Source of the DNA: Pseudomonadota bacterium
GTDB lineage: Bacteria; Pseudomonadota; Gammaproteobacteria; Steroidobacterales; Steroidobacteraceae
Assembly (NCBI GenBank): GCA_023391815.1
Contig: JAEWAF010000035.1
Span: 38,352 to 102,351 of the forward strand
Length of the DNA stretch: 64,000 nt
Reading direction: 5' to 3'
A program made the position numbers and the translations under genes. The notes beneath the pieces were generated by a model. It ran no database searches. It was not told where the DNA came from and was given only the letters and a program-made list of their open reading frames with translations. Every line of letters starts with the position of its first letter. The first letter of the stretch is position 1. Shown piece by piece: positions 35,106 through 44,013 of the stretch.

Positions 35106-36328
35106 AATTTCTCGTTCTGACCTACGGCACCGACGGCGACACTCGCCCTCTTGCCGCTCTGAGCCGCGCCTTGATGGACGCCGGCCACGAAGCTCACCTG
35201 CTCGCGGACGGCGCCTCGCTCGGCACAGCGGCAGCGCTCGGCGTTCCGGCGTCACCGATCGCTGGAGATATCCGAGGAGCGTTCCGGCACGGCGGTGCCG
35301 CGTCCGGTCTGTTCGAGAAGGCCAGCGCCAACAACACGGCGAAGGAATTGGCTCGAATCGCGAATGCAAATGCCGAGCCCTGGCTGCGAGCCACGGTGGA
35401 AGCCGGCAAGGGGTGTGACGCGATCATCCTCTCGGGGCTCGCGGGCTTCGTCGGTTTATCCGCGGCCGAATATCTCGGCGCGAAAGCGATCGGCACGGGG
35501 ATGTTTCCTCTGACCCCGACGGGCGCGTTCGCCTCTCCGCTTCTTCCGCCGGGCAAGCTGCCGCGCGTCTTCAATCGCTTGAGCCAGCATCTGATCAACA
35601 ATCTGCTGTGGATGGCGTTTCGCAAGCCAATCAATGACGCTCGTGCGCGAGTGTGTGGGCTGCCACCGCGAAAGTCCCTCTGGGTCGGGCATCCTATGTT
35701 GTATGGCGTGTCGCCGAGCTTGTTGCCTCGACCTGACGACTGGCCGAGCAACGCACTGGTCTGCGGCCAATGGCTCATGCCAGCGAAACAGTTCAGTCCG
35801 CCCGATCCGTTGAATGAGTTCCTCGCAGCCGGCGAACCGCCGATCTATATCGGGTTCGGCAGCATGGGAGGATTCGAGCCTCGTCGGATGCTCGATACGA
35901 TCGTTCGTGGACTCGCGGGTCGACGCGCCTTGTTCTATCCCGGCTGGAGCGGTATCGAAGCATCGCAATTGCCAGCAAACATATTCGTCGTCGGCGACAC
36001 GCCGCATGACTGGCTTCTGCCGCGAACATCGCTGGCCATTCATCATGGCGGGTCCGGCACGTCGCACTCCGCATCACGCGCTGGCGTCCCGTCGGTGGTC
36101 GTGCCGTTCGCGGGAGATCAGGCGTTCTGGGCCGAACGACTCCATCATGCGGGCATTGCCGCGAAACTCTCTAGCTGGAAGGCGCTGAACGCCGAATCGC
36201 TCGCGGACCGCATCCGATTTGTCGAGCGCGATGAGGTTCGAGCGCGCGCTCGCGCCATGGGGGAGCGGATGCGCGCCGAAGATGGCTTGACGACGGCAGT
36301 CAAAGCGATCGAAGCGCTAGTGTCTTGA
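35102..36328 (+). CDS. UGT-type (GT1) glycosyltransferase
   Basis: A 408-residue cytosolic glycosyltransferase of the GT-B fold, similar to sterol glucosyltransferase and macrolide glycosyltransferase families. The start FLVLTYGTDGDTRPLAALSR is typical. The nucleotide-sugar motif appears as PRTSLAIHHGGSGTSHSASR followed by AGVPSVVVPFAGDQAFWAER. The acceptor could be a lipid, sterol or xenobiotic. Co-transcription with a TetR gene suggests induction by a small molecule, perhaps for detoxification; that is inference. Confidence 0.88.
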   Translation: MKFLVLTYGTDGDTRPLAALSRALMDAGHEAHLLADGASLGTAAALGVPASPIAGDIRGAFRHGGAASGLFEKASANNTAKELARIANANAEPWLRATVEAGKGCDAIILSGLAGFVGLSAAEYLGAKAIGTGMFPLTPTGAFASPLLPPGKLPRVFNRLSQHLINNLLWMAFRKPINDARARVCGLPPRKSLWVGHPMLYGVSPSLLPRPDDWPSNALVCGQWLMPAKQFSPPDPLNEFLAAGEPPIYIGFGSMGGFEPRRMLDTIVRGLAGRRALFYPGWSGIEASQLPANIFVVGDTPHDWLLPRTSLAIHHGGSGTSHSASRAGVPSVVVPFAGDQAFWAERLHHAGIAAKLSSWKALNAESLADRIRFVERDEVRARARAMGERMRAEDGLTTAVKAIEALVS

Positions 36329-36485
36329 CGGGCAGTGAACATACACGGCGCGACCCCGAGGAGTCACTGAGCTCAAACGCTGTCGCGCGCGGGTTCGCCG
36401 GCCGAAAAAGGCGGCGCGTTGCGAGCCCCCGCCCACAGGCATAAACTCAGTCCATCCCACGTCATGCCCGCACAGGAGTTCCTCC

Positions 36486-39400
36486 ATGAGCGATATGACC
36501 AGGCGCCAGTTTCTGGCGATCACCGGCACTACGCTGGCGGGCTCCAGCCTCGCGCTGCTGGGCTTCTCGCCGGGCGAAGCGCTGGCGGAAGTTCGAGACT
36601 TCAAGTTGGCTCGCGCGACCGAGACGCGCAACACGTGCCCCTACTGCTCAGTCGCTTGCGGCTTGCTGATGTATTCGCTTGGCGATAAGGCGAAGAACGC
36701 GACCCCGAGCATCTATCACATCGAAGGCGATCCCGATCATCCCGTCAATCGCGGCACGCTGTGCCCGAAGGGCGCGGGGCTGATCGACTTCGTGCACAGC
36801 CCGAACCGGCTGAAATATCCGGAATATCGCGCGCCCGGGTCAGATCGCTGGCAACGCATTTCCTGGGACGAAGCGATGCAGCGCGTGGCCCGGCTGATGA
36901 AGCAGGATCGCGATGCCAACTTCGTCGCCAGGAACGCCGATGGTCAGACCGTCAATCGATGGCTCACCACCGGCATGCTGGCGGCGTCGGCGAGCAGTAA
37001 CGAAGCGGGCTACATTACGCACAAGGTGGTCCGTAGCCTGGGCATGCTCGCATTCGACAATCAGGCGCGTGTGTGACACGGCCCGACGGTGGCAGGTCTT
37101 GCCCCGACGTTTGGCCGTGGAGCGATGACGAATCACTGGGTCGACATCAAGAATGCCGACCTGGTGCTGATCATGGGTGGCAATGCCGCCGAGGCGCACC
37201 CGTGCGGATTCAAGTGGGTCACTGAAGCCAAGGCGCATAACAAGGCACGACTCATCGTCGTCGATCCGCGCTTCACCCGCTCGGCGTCGGTCGCCGACGT
37301 CTACGCACCGATCCGCCCCGGCACCGATATCGCGTTTCTCGGCGGTGTCATCAATTACCTGCTCGCGCACGACAAAATCCAGCGCGACTACGTCAACAAC
37401 TACACCGACGCCAGCTTCATCGTGCGGCCGGACTTTGCCTTCAACGAGGGCCTGTACTCGGGTTACAACGCCGAGAAGCGCAGCTACGAAAAATCGAGCT
37501 GGGAATATGAGATCGGCGGCGACGGCTTCGCTCGCACCGACCCGACGCTGGCGAATCCCCGCTGCGTCATCAATCTGATGAAGCAACACTACTCGCGCTA
37601 TACGCCCGAAATGGTCGCGCGAGTCTGTGGCACGCCGAAAGACAAATTCCTGCAGATCTGCCAGATGATCGGCTCGACGGCGACCCCGACGCGCGCCATG
37701 ACCATCATGTACGCACTCGGCTGGACGCAGCACTCGATCGGATCGCAGATGATTCGCTGCGCGGCGATGGTCCAGTTGCTGTTAGGAAACATCGGTGTGT
37801 CGGGCGGCGGCATGAACGCGTTGCGCGGCCACTCCAATATCCAAGGACTCACCGACCTGGGGCTGCTCTCCAACTCTTTGCCCGGCTACATCACGTTGCC
37901 TTTCGATCACGAGCAGGACTACGACAAGTACGTCGCGGCGCGCGCGTACCAGCCGCTGCGACCGAAGCAAATGAGCTACTGGCAGAACTTCTCGAAATTC
38001 TTCGTCAGTCTGCAAAAAGCCTGGTGGGGCGATGCCGCCACCGCCGAGAATCGGTGGGCTTACGACTATCTGCCGAAGATCGACCGGCTCTACGACATGC
38101 TCCAGGTGTTCGATCTGATGGAACAGGGCAAGTTGCACGGGTATCTGGCGCAGGGTTTCAATCCGCTCGCCGCCGCCCCGAACAAAGGGAAAATGACCTC
38201 GGCGCTGTCGAAACTGAAATTCCTGGTGATCATGGATCCGCTGGTCACCGAGACCTCGGAGTTCTGGCGCAACTTCGGCGTTCACCACGATGTGGACTCG
38301 AGCACGATTCAAACGGAAGTCTTTCGTCTGCCGGTGAGCTGCTTCGCCGAGGAAGATGGCGCGCTGGTGAATTCGGGACGCTGGCTGCAATGGCATTGGA
38401 AAGGCGCCGCGCCGCCCGGCGAAGCGCGCACCGACATCGAGATCATGGCGGAGCTGTACACGAGGCTGCTCAAGCTCTATCAAGACGAAGGCGGTGCGTA
38501 TCCCGATCCGATCCTGAACTTGTCGTGGCGCTACCTCCGTCCGAACCAGCCCACGCCGGAGGAGCTCGCCAAGGAATATTGCGGCCAGGCGCTCACCGAT
38601 CTGCTCGACCCCAAAGACACGAGCAAGGTGCTGCGTAAACGCGGCGATCAACTGGCCGGCTTCGGGGAGCTCCGCGATGACGGCACCACTGCCAGCGGCT
38701 GCTGGATTTTCTGCGGAGCGTGGGGGCCGAACGGCAATCTCATGGCCCGCAGAGACAACTCCGATCCCACCGGCATAGGCCAGACATTGAACTGGGCATG
38801 GTCGTGGCCGGCCAATCGCCGCGTGCTCTACAACCGTGCCTCCTGCGATGCCAGCGGCAAACCGTTCAATCCACAGCGCATGCTGGTCGCGTGGAACGGC
38901 AAGCAATGGATCGGCTCCGACACACCGGACTACAAAGTGGACGACGACCCCGCACTGGGCGTCGGACCGTTCATCATGAATCAGGAAGGCGTCGCTCGTT
39001 TCTTCGCTCGCGGCAACCTGGTCGAGGGCCCGTTCCCGGAACATTACGAGCCTTTCGAATCGCCGCTCGGCTACAACCTGTTCAGTCGCAACGAGCCCCG
39101 AGCCATCAGCAATCCGGCCGCGCGCATCTTCAAGGCGGATCGTGATGCGCTCGGCAACGCTGCGCAGTTCCCACATGTGGCGACGACGTATCGTTTGACC
39201 GAGCACTTCCACTACTGGACCAAACATGTCCGTCTGAACGCCATCATTCAGCCGGAGCAATTCGTCGAGATCGGCGCGGCGCTGGCCGATGAGCTGGGCA
39301 TCGCGGCCGGCGATCGAGTCAGAGTCAGCTCGAATCGAGGCCACATCGAAGCCGTTGCCGTCGTAACCAAACGCATCCGTGCACTCGACATCGATGGCAA

Positions 39401-39587
39401 GAAAGTGCACACCGTCGGCATCCCGATTCATTGGGGTTTCACCGGTCTGGCAAAGCCCGGATACATCGCGAATACGCTCACGCCCTTCGTCGGTGACGGC
39501 AATTCGCAGACGCCGGAGTTCAAGGCGTTCCTGGTCAAAGTCGAGAAAGTCGGCAGTGCCTCGGCCGTTTTCGACCAGAAGACCTGA
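36486..39587 (+). CDS. fdnG: Formate dehydrogenase-N alpha subunit, selenocysteine-containing
   Basis: Periplasm-facing catalytic subunit that oxidises formate to CO2 with a Mo/W-bis-pterin cofactor. About 1033 residues including selenocysteine 197, encoded by UGA at 37074-37076 within the active-site context ARV-Sec-HGPTVAGLAPTFGR. A Tat signal is present (TRRQFLAITGT). A 4Fe-4S cluster is bound by Cys51, Cys54, Cys58 and Cys94 (CPYCSVACG). The C-terminal pterin-binding domain is complete. Ordinary six-frame reading splits the gene at UGA; reading through gives one continuous FdnG with the usual length. It starts the fdnGHI-fdhE-selB unit, with AGGAG seven bases upstream. Confidence 0.97.
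37074..37119 (+). promoter_or_regulatory. bSECIS element directing selenocysteine insertion
   Basis: Directly after UGA, CACGGCC (37077-37083) pairs with GGCCGTG (37113-37119). An apical stem GGCA/TGCC (37091-37094 with 37100-37103) closes a GGTCT loop. The G-G and C-C pair below it leaves a bulged U at 37090. The GGUCU loop and bulged U are the known SelB-binding determinants in E. coli fdhF and fdnG mRNA. Confidence 0.93.
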
Positions 39588-39597
39588 GGAGCTGATC

Positions 39598-40512
39598 ATG
39601 GCGCTCCAATCACTGGATATCGTTCGACGCTCCGCCACCACCACGGCGTCGCCGAACGTGCGGCGGCCACAGACAGGCTCGGTGGCGAAGCTGATCGACA
39701 CCACCAAGTGCATCGGCTGCAAGGCCTGCCAGGTGGCGTGCATGGAATGGAACGATCTGCGCGATGAGATCGGCACCAACGTCGGTACCTATCAGAACCC
39801 GCACGATCTCACCGATCAATCGTGGACCCTGATGCGCTTCGCCGAGTATGAGAATCCCGCCAGGGGCGGCGATCTGGAATGGCTGATTCGCAAGGACGGC
39901 TGCATGCACTGCGCGGACCCGGGATGTTTGAAAGCGTGCCCCGCCCCGGGCGCCATCGTGCAGTACTCCAACGGCATCGTCGATTTTCACGAGGAGAACT
40001 GCATCGGCTGCGGCTATTGCATCGCCGGCTGTCCGTTCAACATTCCCCGCATCTCGAAACGAGATCACAAAGCCTATAAATGCACGCTGTGCTCCGATCG
40101 CGTGGCTGTCGGCCTGGAGCCCGCTTGCATCAAGTCCTGCCCGACCGGCGCGCTGGTGTGGGGCACGAAAGAAGATATGCATCACCATGCCGCCGAGCGA
40201 GTCGAAGATCTGAAGTCGCGTGGCTTCGATCAAGCCGGCCTGTACGATCCGCCCGGCGTGGGCGGCACGCACGTGATGTATGTGTTGCATCACGCCGATC
40301 GGCCGCAGCTGTATAACGGTCTGCCCGAAGACCCACACATCAGCCCGGCCGTGGGTCTGTGGAAAGGCGCCACCAAGCCGCTCGCCCTTGCCGGCATTGT
40401 GCTGACGGCGCTGGCGGGGTTCCTGCATTTCATCCGCGTAGGTCGCAACGAAACACACGAGAGCGACGAGCACGCCGCCACCCGAGCAACGGAGCGGATT
40501 CGCCATGAATGA
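39598..40512 (+). CDS. fdnH: Formate dehydrogenase-N iron-sulfur (beta) subunit
   Basis: Electron-transfer subunit carrying four 4Fe-4S clusters from FdnG to the cytochrome subunit. About 304 residues from ATG 39598, 10 bp behind the fdnG stop. Four Cys groups are visible: CIGCKACQVAC, CMHCADPGCLKACP, CIGCGYCIAGCP, and CTLC with PACIKSCP. A single C-terminal membrane helix (PLALAGIVLTALAGFLHFI) anchors it. The stop overlaps fdnI by 8 bp. Confidence 0.95.
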   Translation: MALQSLDIVRRSATTTASPNVRRPQTGSVAKLIDTTKCIGCKACQVACMEWNDLRDEIGTNVGTYQNPHDLTDQSWTLMRFAEYENPARGGDLEWLIRKDGCMHCADPGCLKACPAPGAIVQYSNGIVDFHEENCIGCGYCIAGCPFNIPRISKRDHKAYKCTLCSDRVAVGLEPACIKSCPTGALVWGTKEDMHHHAAERVEDLKSRGFDQAGLYDPPGVGGTHVMYVLHHADRPQLYNGLPEDPHISPAVGLWKGATKPLALAGIVLTALAGFLHFIRVGRNETHESDEHAATRATERIRHE

Positions 40513-41170
40513 CACGACCATGGATCCCGGCCGCCGCACGATCCAGCGCTACACGGCCAACGAGCGCACCAATCATTGGATCGTGGCTATCGTGTTCATC
40601 TTGAGCGCCCTGTCGGGGCTCGCGATGTTTCATCCGGCGCTCTACTGGCTGAGCGGCTTGCTGGGCGGCGGGACCTGGACGCGAATTTTGCATCCGTTCG
40701 TCGGCGTGATCATGGCCATCGTCTTCGCGCTGCTGGCGGCGACGATGTGGAAGTTCAACAGGATGGAACCTGCCGACTGGCAGTGGCTGCGCCAGATCCG
40801 AGATGTGCTCAATAACCGCGAGGCGCGCGCACCCGAGGTCGGCCGGTACAACGCCGGGCAAAAGCTGCTGTTCTTCGTATTCGTGATCTGCACGGTCGGT
40901 CTGTTGCTCTCGGGCATCGTCATCTGGCGTCAGTTTTTTTCCATGTACTTCCCGATTGGCGTCATTCGTGTCGCCGCGGTCGTGCATGCGGTTTGTGCCT
41001 TCGTCATGATCTGCGCCATCGTCGTGCACATCTACGCCGCGTTTTGGATTAAGGGGTCGATCGCGACTATGACGCGTGGTACCGTGACGCCTGGCTGGGC
41101 CTGGAAACATCATCGCGCCTGGTTCCGGGAAAAGATCCATGCAACGCATTCTCGAACCCGGTCAGATTGA
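40505..41170 (+). CDS. fdnI: Formate dehydrogenase-N cytochrome b556 (gamma) subunit
   Basis: Four-helix membrane protein that binds two hemes b and reduces the quinone pool. The 221 residues begin RYTANERTNHWIVAIVFILS, with the first heme-ligand His in the first helix. Further His residues lie in LHPFVGVIMAIVFALLAATM and VVHAVCAFVMICAIVVHIYA. The C-terminus carries the typical charged end. The start of fdhE lies inside its last codons. Confidence 0.94.
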   Translation: MNDTTMDPGRRTIQRYTANERTNHWIVAIVFILSALSGLAMFHPALYWLSGLLGGGTWTRILHPFVGVIMAIVFALLAATMWKFNRMEPADWQWLRQIRDVLNNREARAPEVGRYNAGQKLLFFVFVICTVGLLLSGIVIWRQFFSMYFPIGVIRVAAVVHAVCAFVMICAIVVHIYAAFWIKGSIATMTRGTVTPGWAWKHHRAWFREKIHATHSRTRSD

Positions 41171-42077
41171 GACCTTCGCGCAGCGGGACATTCCGCGGCG
41201 GCGTCTCCCCGATCGCGCGACTATCTTCTCCATTCGCGCCGAACGCCTGCGACAACAGAGCGAAGCCGGCGCTGTCGGACATGCTATCGGCGACTATCTA
41301 CGTCTCATGGCGCAACTTGCCGACGCGCAGCAGGCAGCCATTTCACACATCGACGCCAGCCCACCCGCACTGCCGAGCGAAGTAGAAGCTTCGCATGCAA
41401 GAACATTTCGTATGCCGCTGGTTTCCGTATCGACGCGGCGGCGTGAGGCGCAGTGGCGAGAGGCGCTCTCGTTGATCTGCGACTCGCTCGCGACCCTGCC
41501 GGACACTCCCGCGCAGGTACGGTCGGTGCGCGATCATTTGTGCTCGCTGAACCCGGAGCAGCTGGAACCGGTCGCGGATAGCCTGTTGGCGATGGAGCCC
41601 TCGGGCATCGACGCTGCGGCCGCACCCTTCGTCATGGCTGCTTTGCAAGTGTATTGGGTGTCGATCGCGAGCCGTGTGAGCATCAATGATGTGAACGATC
41701 TTGATGTTCCCTCCGTGTGTCCCACCTGCGGCACGCTGCCCGTGGCGAGCATCGTACGCGCTGATTCACGCTCGCAAGGACTCAGATATCTACACTGTGC
41801 CCTGTGCTCGACCGAGTGGCACATGGTTCGTGTGAAGTGCAGTCACTGCCAGACGACTCAGGGCATCAGCTATCAATCCATCGAGAACGGACCACGAAGT
41901 CTTCGTGCCGAGTGCTGCGAGACGTGCCACACGTATCGAAAGATTCTGTATCAGGAACATGATGCCGCGGTCGAGCCGGTCGCGGACGATCTGGCGAGCT
42001 TGAGTCTCGATCTGCTGTTGAACGAAGCCGGCTATCGTCGCGCCAGCCCCAATCCATTGTTGTGGCAGCAGCCATGA
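41139..42077 (+). CDS. fdhE: Formate dehydrogenase accessory protein FdhE
   Basis: Cytoplasmic rubredoxin-type factor needed for FDH-N/O maturation. The 312 residues have the four CxxC pairs of the family: CPTC, CALC, CSHC and CETC, all in the C-terminal half. The start ATG 41139 overlaps fdnI by 32 bp. The stop overlaps the selB start as ATGA. Confidence 0.9.
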   Translation: MQRILEPGQIETFAQRDIPRRRLPDRATIFSIRAERLRQQSEAGAVGHAIGDYLRLMAQLADAQQAAISHIDASPPALPSEVEASHARTFRMPLVSVSTRRREAQWREALSLICDSLATLPDTPAQVRSVRDHLCSLNPEQLEPVADSLLAMEPSGIDAAAAPFVMAALQVYWVSIASRVSINDVNDLDVPSVCPTCGTLPVASIVRADSRSQGLRYLHCALCSTEWHMVRVKCSHCQTTQGISYQSIENGPRSLRAECCETCHTYRKILYQEHDAAVEPVADDLASLSLDLLLNEAGYRRASPNPLLWQQP

Positions 42078-43969
42078 TCGTCGGCACCGCGGGCCATATC
42101 GACCATGGCAAGACCTCGCTGGTCCGCGCCCTGACCGGCATCGATACCGACCGGTTGAAGGAAGAAAGGGAACGCGGCATCTCCATCGAGCTCGGTTACG
42201 CCTACACACCACTCGCCAATGGCGACGTGCTCGGCTTCGTCGATGTTCCGGGCCACGAACGACTGATTCACACCATGGTCGCCGGCGCATGCGGCATCGA
42301 CTTCGTGCTTCTCGTCGTGGCCGCTGACGATGGAGTGATGCCACAGACTCGCGAACACCTGGCCATACTCGAATTGCTCGGCCTCTCGCGGGGCGCAGTC
42401 GCACTGACGAAGGTGGATAGAGCGAGCGAGGAACGGGTGCGCGAAGTCAAGGCGGAAATAGAGAGCTTGCTCAGGCCGACTGCCCTAGCGAACGCCCCAC
42501 TGTTCTCGGTGGCGGCAACGTCCGCTGATGACCCCGGCACGATCGCGCTTCGGAATCATCTATATGAAACCGCGATGAGCCTGCCCGCGCGTCAGGCCGA
42601 CGGTTTCTTCCGGCTCGCGATCGATCGCGTATTCACCCTCCCCGGCCACGGCACGATCGTCGCCGGAACTGTATCTTCTGGACGAATCCAGGTTGGCGAG
42701 ACCGTGCTGATCATGCCGGGCAACTTCTCCGCACGGGTGCGGAGCATTCATGCGCAGAATCATCCCAGCGAAATCGGCGTCGCCGGACAACGCTGTGCAC
42801 TCAATCTTGCCGGCGTCGAGAAGAGCGCAATCTCGCGTGGCGACTGGATCGGGGATCCTCGGGTGCTCGTTTCATCGAAGCGAATCGATGCGCGAGTGCG
42901 CCTGTTGTCAGGAGGCAATCCGAAGCTCGCGACGGGCACGACGATTCACGTGCACATCGGTGCCGCACACGCCACGGCGCATCTCTTGCTACTCGAATCG
43001 GAATATCTCCATGCGGGTGAGTCGGGACTCGCTCAGCTCGTGTTCGACACGCCGATGTGCGCACTTCCGGCCGACCGATTCATCATTCGCGACCCACAGG
43101 CCACGCATACGATTGGTGGTGGCACGGTGTTGGACCCGTCCGCGCCGTCTCGCAAGCGACGTTCCGAGCAGCGTCTGCGTTATCTCGGTGCGGTTGAAAA
43201 GCTGTTCGCCGGAGAGGGTTTGTCGCAACTGTTAGCCAATTCTCCCATCGGTGTGAGCGTCGCCGATCTCCAGCGATTGATGGGCACACCCGATGTGACC
43301 CTTCCAGCTGATGCCGTCCTCAGAGCTTCCTTCGTCCTGCTCGTATCGGTGTGGGAATCGTTACGCGAAGACGCTCTGATCGGCCTGCGAGAATTTCACG
43401 TCGAATTTCCGGAGGATGCGGGGCCCGATAGCGGTCGGCTGCGTCGTATCGCCCGGCCGGACATGCCGACGCTGCTTTGGGCAACGCTCGTCGACGAGCT
43501 GGCACGAGACGGATCGATCGTCCGTCACGGTCCCTGGTTACAACTGCCCCACCACGCCGTGACGCTTTCGGAAAGCGATCAAGAGCTCGCTCGACAGCTG
43601 CAATCGCTCATCGCGCAAGCGCGCCCGGAGCCACCGTGGGTGCGAGACCTGGCCGTTGCCGTTCGACAACCGGAAGATCGCGTGCGTCAGATTCTTCGCC
43701 GGCAGGTTGCGTGCGGCACCGTTTGTCAGATCGTGCACGACCTGTTCTACGACAGCGATCGCGTCGATGCGCTGGCGGGCGTCATCGCCTCGCTGGCTCG
43801 GGAACAAGGGAGTGTGAACGCCGCGCGTTATCGAGACGCCATTGGCCTCGGCCGCAAGCGGACCATTCAGATTCTCGAATTCTTCGATCGCGTCGGCTAC
43901 ACACGACGCGTTCAGGACGTGCATGTCCTGCGCAAGGACAGCGGCTGGATCGCCGCGCATCCGCACTGA
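42074..43969 (+). CDS. selB: Selenocysteine-specific elongation factor SelB
   Basis: GTPase that delivers Sec-tRNA to the ribosome at UGA codons with a SECIS hairpin. About 631 residues from ATG 42074 (MIVGTAGHIDHGKTS), overlapping the fdhE stop by 4 bp; the frame extends four codons upstream. The P-loop GHIDHGKTS is at residues 7-15. DVPGHE and the TKVDRA-type NKXD-equivalent are in the GTPase domain. The C-terminal winged-helix region that binds SECIS RNA covers roughly the last 250 residues. Its client fdnG is in the same operon; selA and tRNA-Sec (selC) are not in the window. Confidence 0.95.
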   Translation: MIVGTAGHIDHGKTSLVRALTGIDTDRLKEERERGISIELGYAYTPLANGDVLGFVDVPGHERLIHTMVAGACGIDFVLLVVAADDGVMPQTREHLAILELLGLSRGAVALTKVDRASEERVREVKAEIESLLRPTALANAPLFSVAATSADDPGTIALRNHLYETAMSLPARQADGFFRLAIDRVFTLPGHGTIVAGTVSSGRIQVGETVLIMPGNFSARVRSIHAQNHPSEIGVAGQRCALNLAGVEKSAISRGDWIGDPRVLVSSKRIDARVRLLSGGNPKLATGTTIHVHIGAAHATAHLLLLESEYLHAGESGLAQLVFDTPMCALPADRFIIRDPQATHTIGGGTVLDPSAPSRKRRSEQRLRYLGAVEKLFAGEGLSQLLANSPIGVSVADLQRLMGTPDVTLPADAVLRASFVLLVSVWESLREDALIGLREFHVEFPEDAGPDSGRLRRIARPDMPTLLWATLVDELARDGSIVRHGPWLQLPHHAVTLSESDQELARQLQSLIAQARPEPPWVRDLAVAVRQPEDRVRQILRRQVACGTVCQIVHDLFYDSDRVDALAGVIASLAREQGSVNAARYRDAIGLGRKRTIQILEFFDRVGYTRRVQDVHVLRKDSGWIAAHPH

Positions 43970-43976
43970 TAAACGC

Positions 43977-44005
43977 AAGGCAGGGCTCATCGCGAGCCCT
44001 GCCTT
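43977..44005. terminator. Hairpin terminator between selB and the convergent lipoprotein gene
   Basis: AAGGCAGGGCTC and GAGCCCTGCCTT form a 12-bp perfect stem with a short loop. It lies 7 bp after the selB stop and just before the stop of the convergent gene, so it can serve both strands. T runs are weak. Confidence 0.75.
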
Positions 44006-44013
44006 GGTTCGGA

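Noticed and set aside
36486..37088. fdnG looks like two genes split by a stop at 37074-37076
   Set aside because: The UGA lies at the active-site selenocysteine position, the frame continues to a full FdnG, and a SECIS hairpin follows. It is one gene.
39379..39597. N-terminal extension of fdnH by 73 codons
   Set aside because: It overlaps fdnG, is low-complexity Ser/Arg-rich, and the ATG at 39598 begins the recognised FdnH start.
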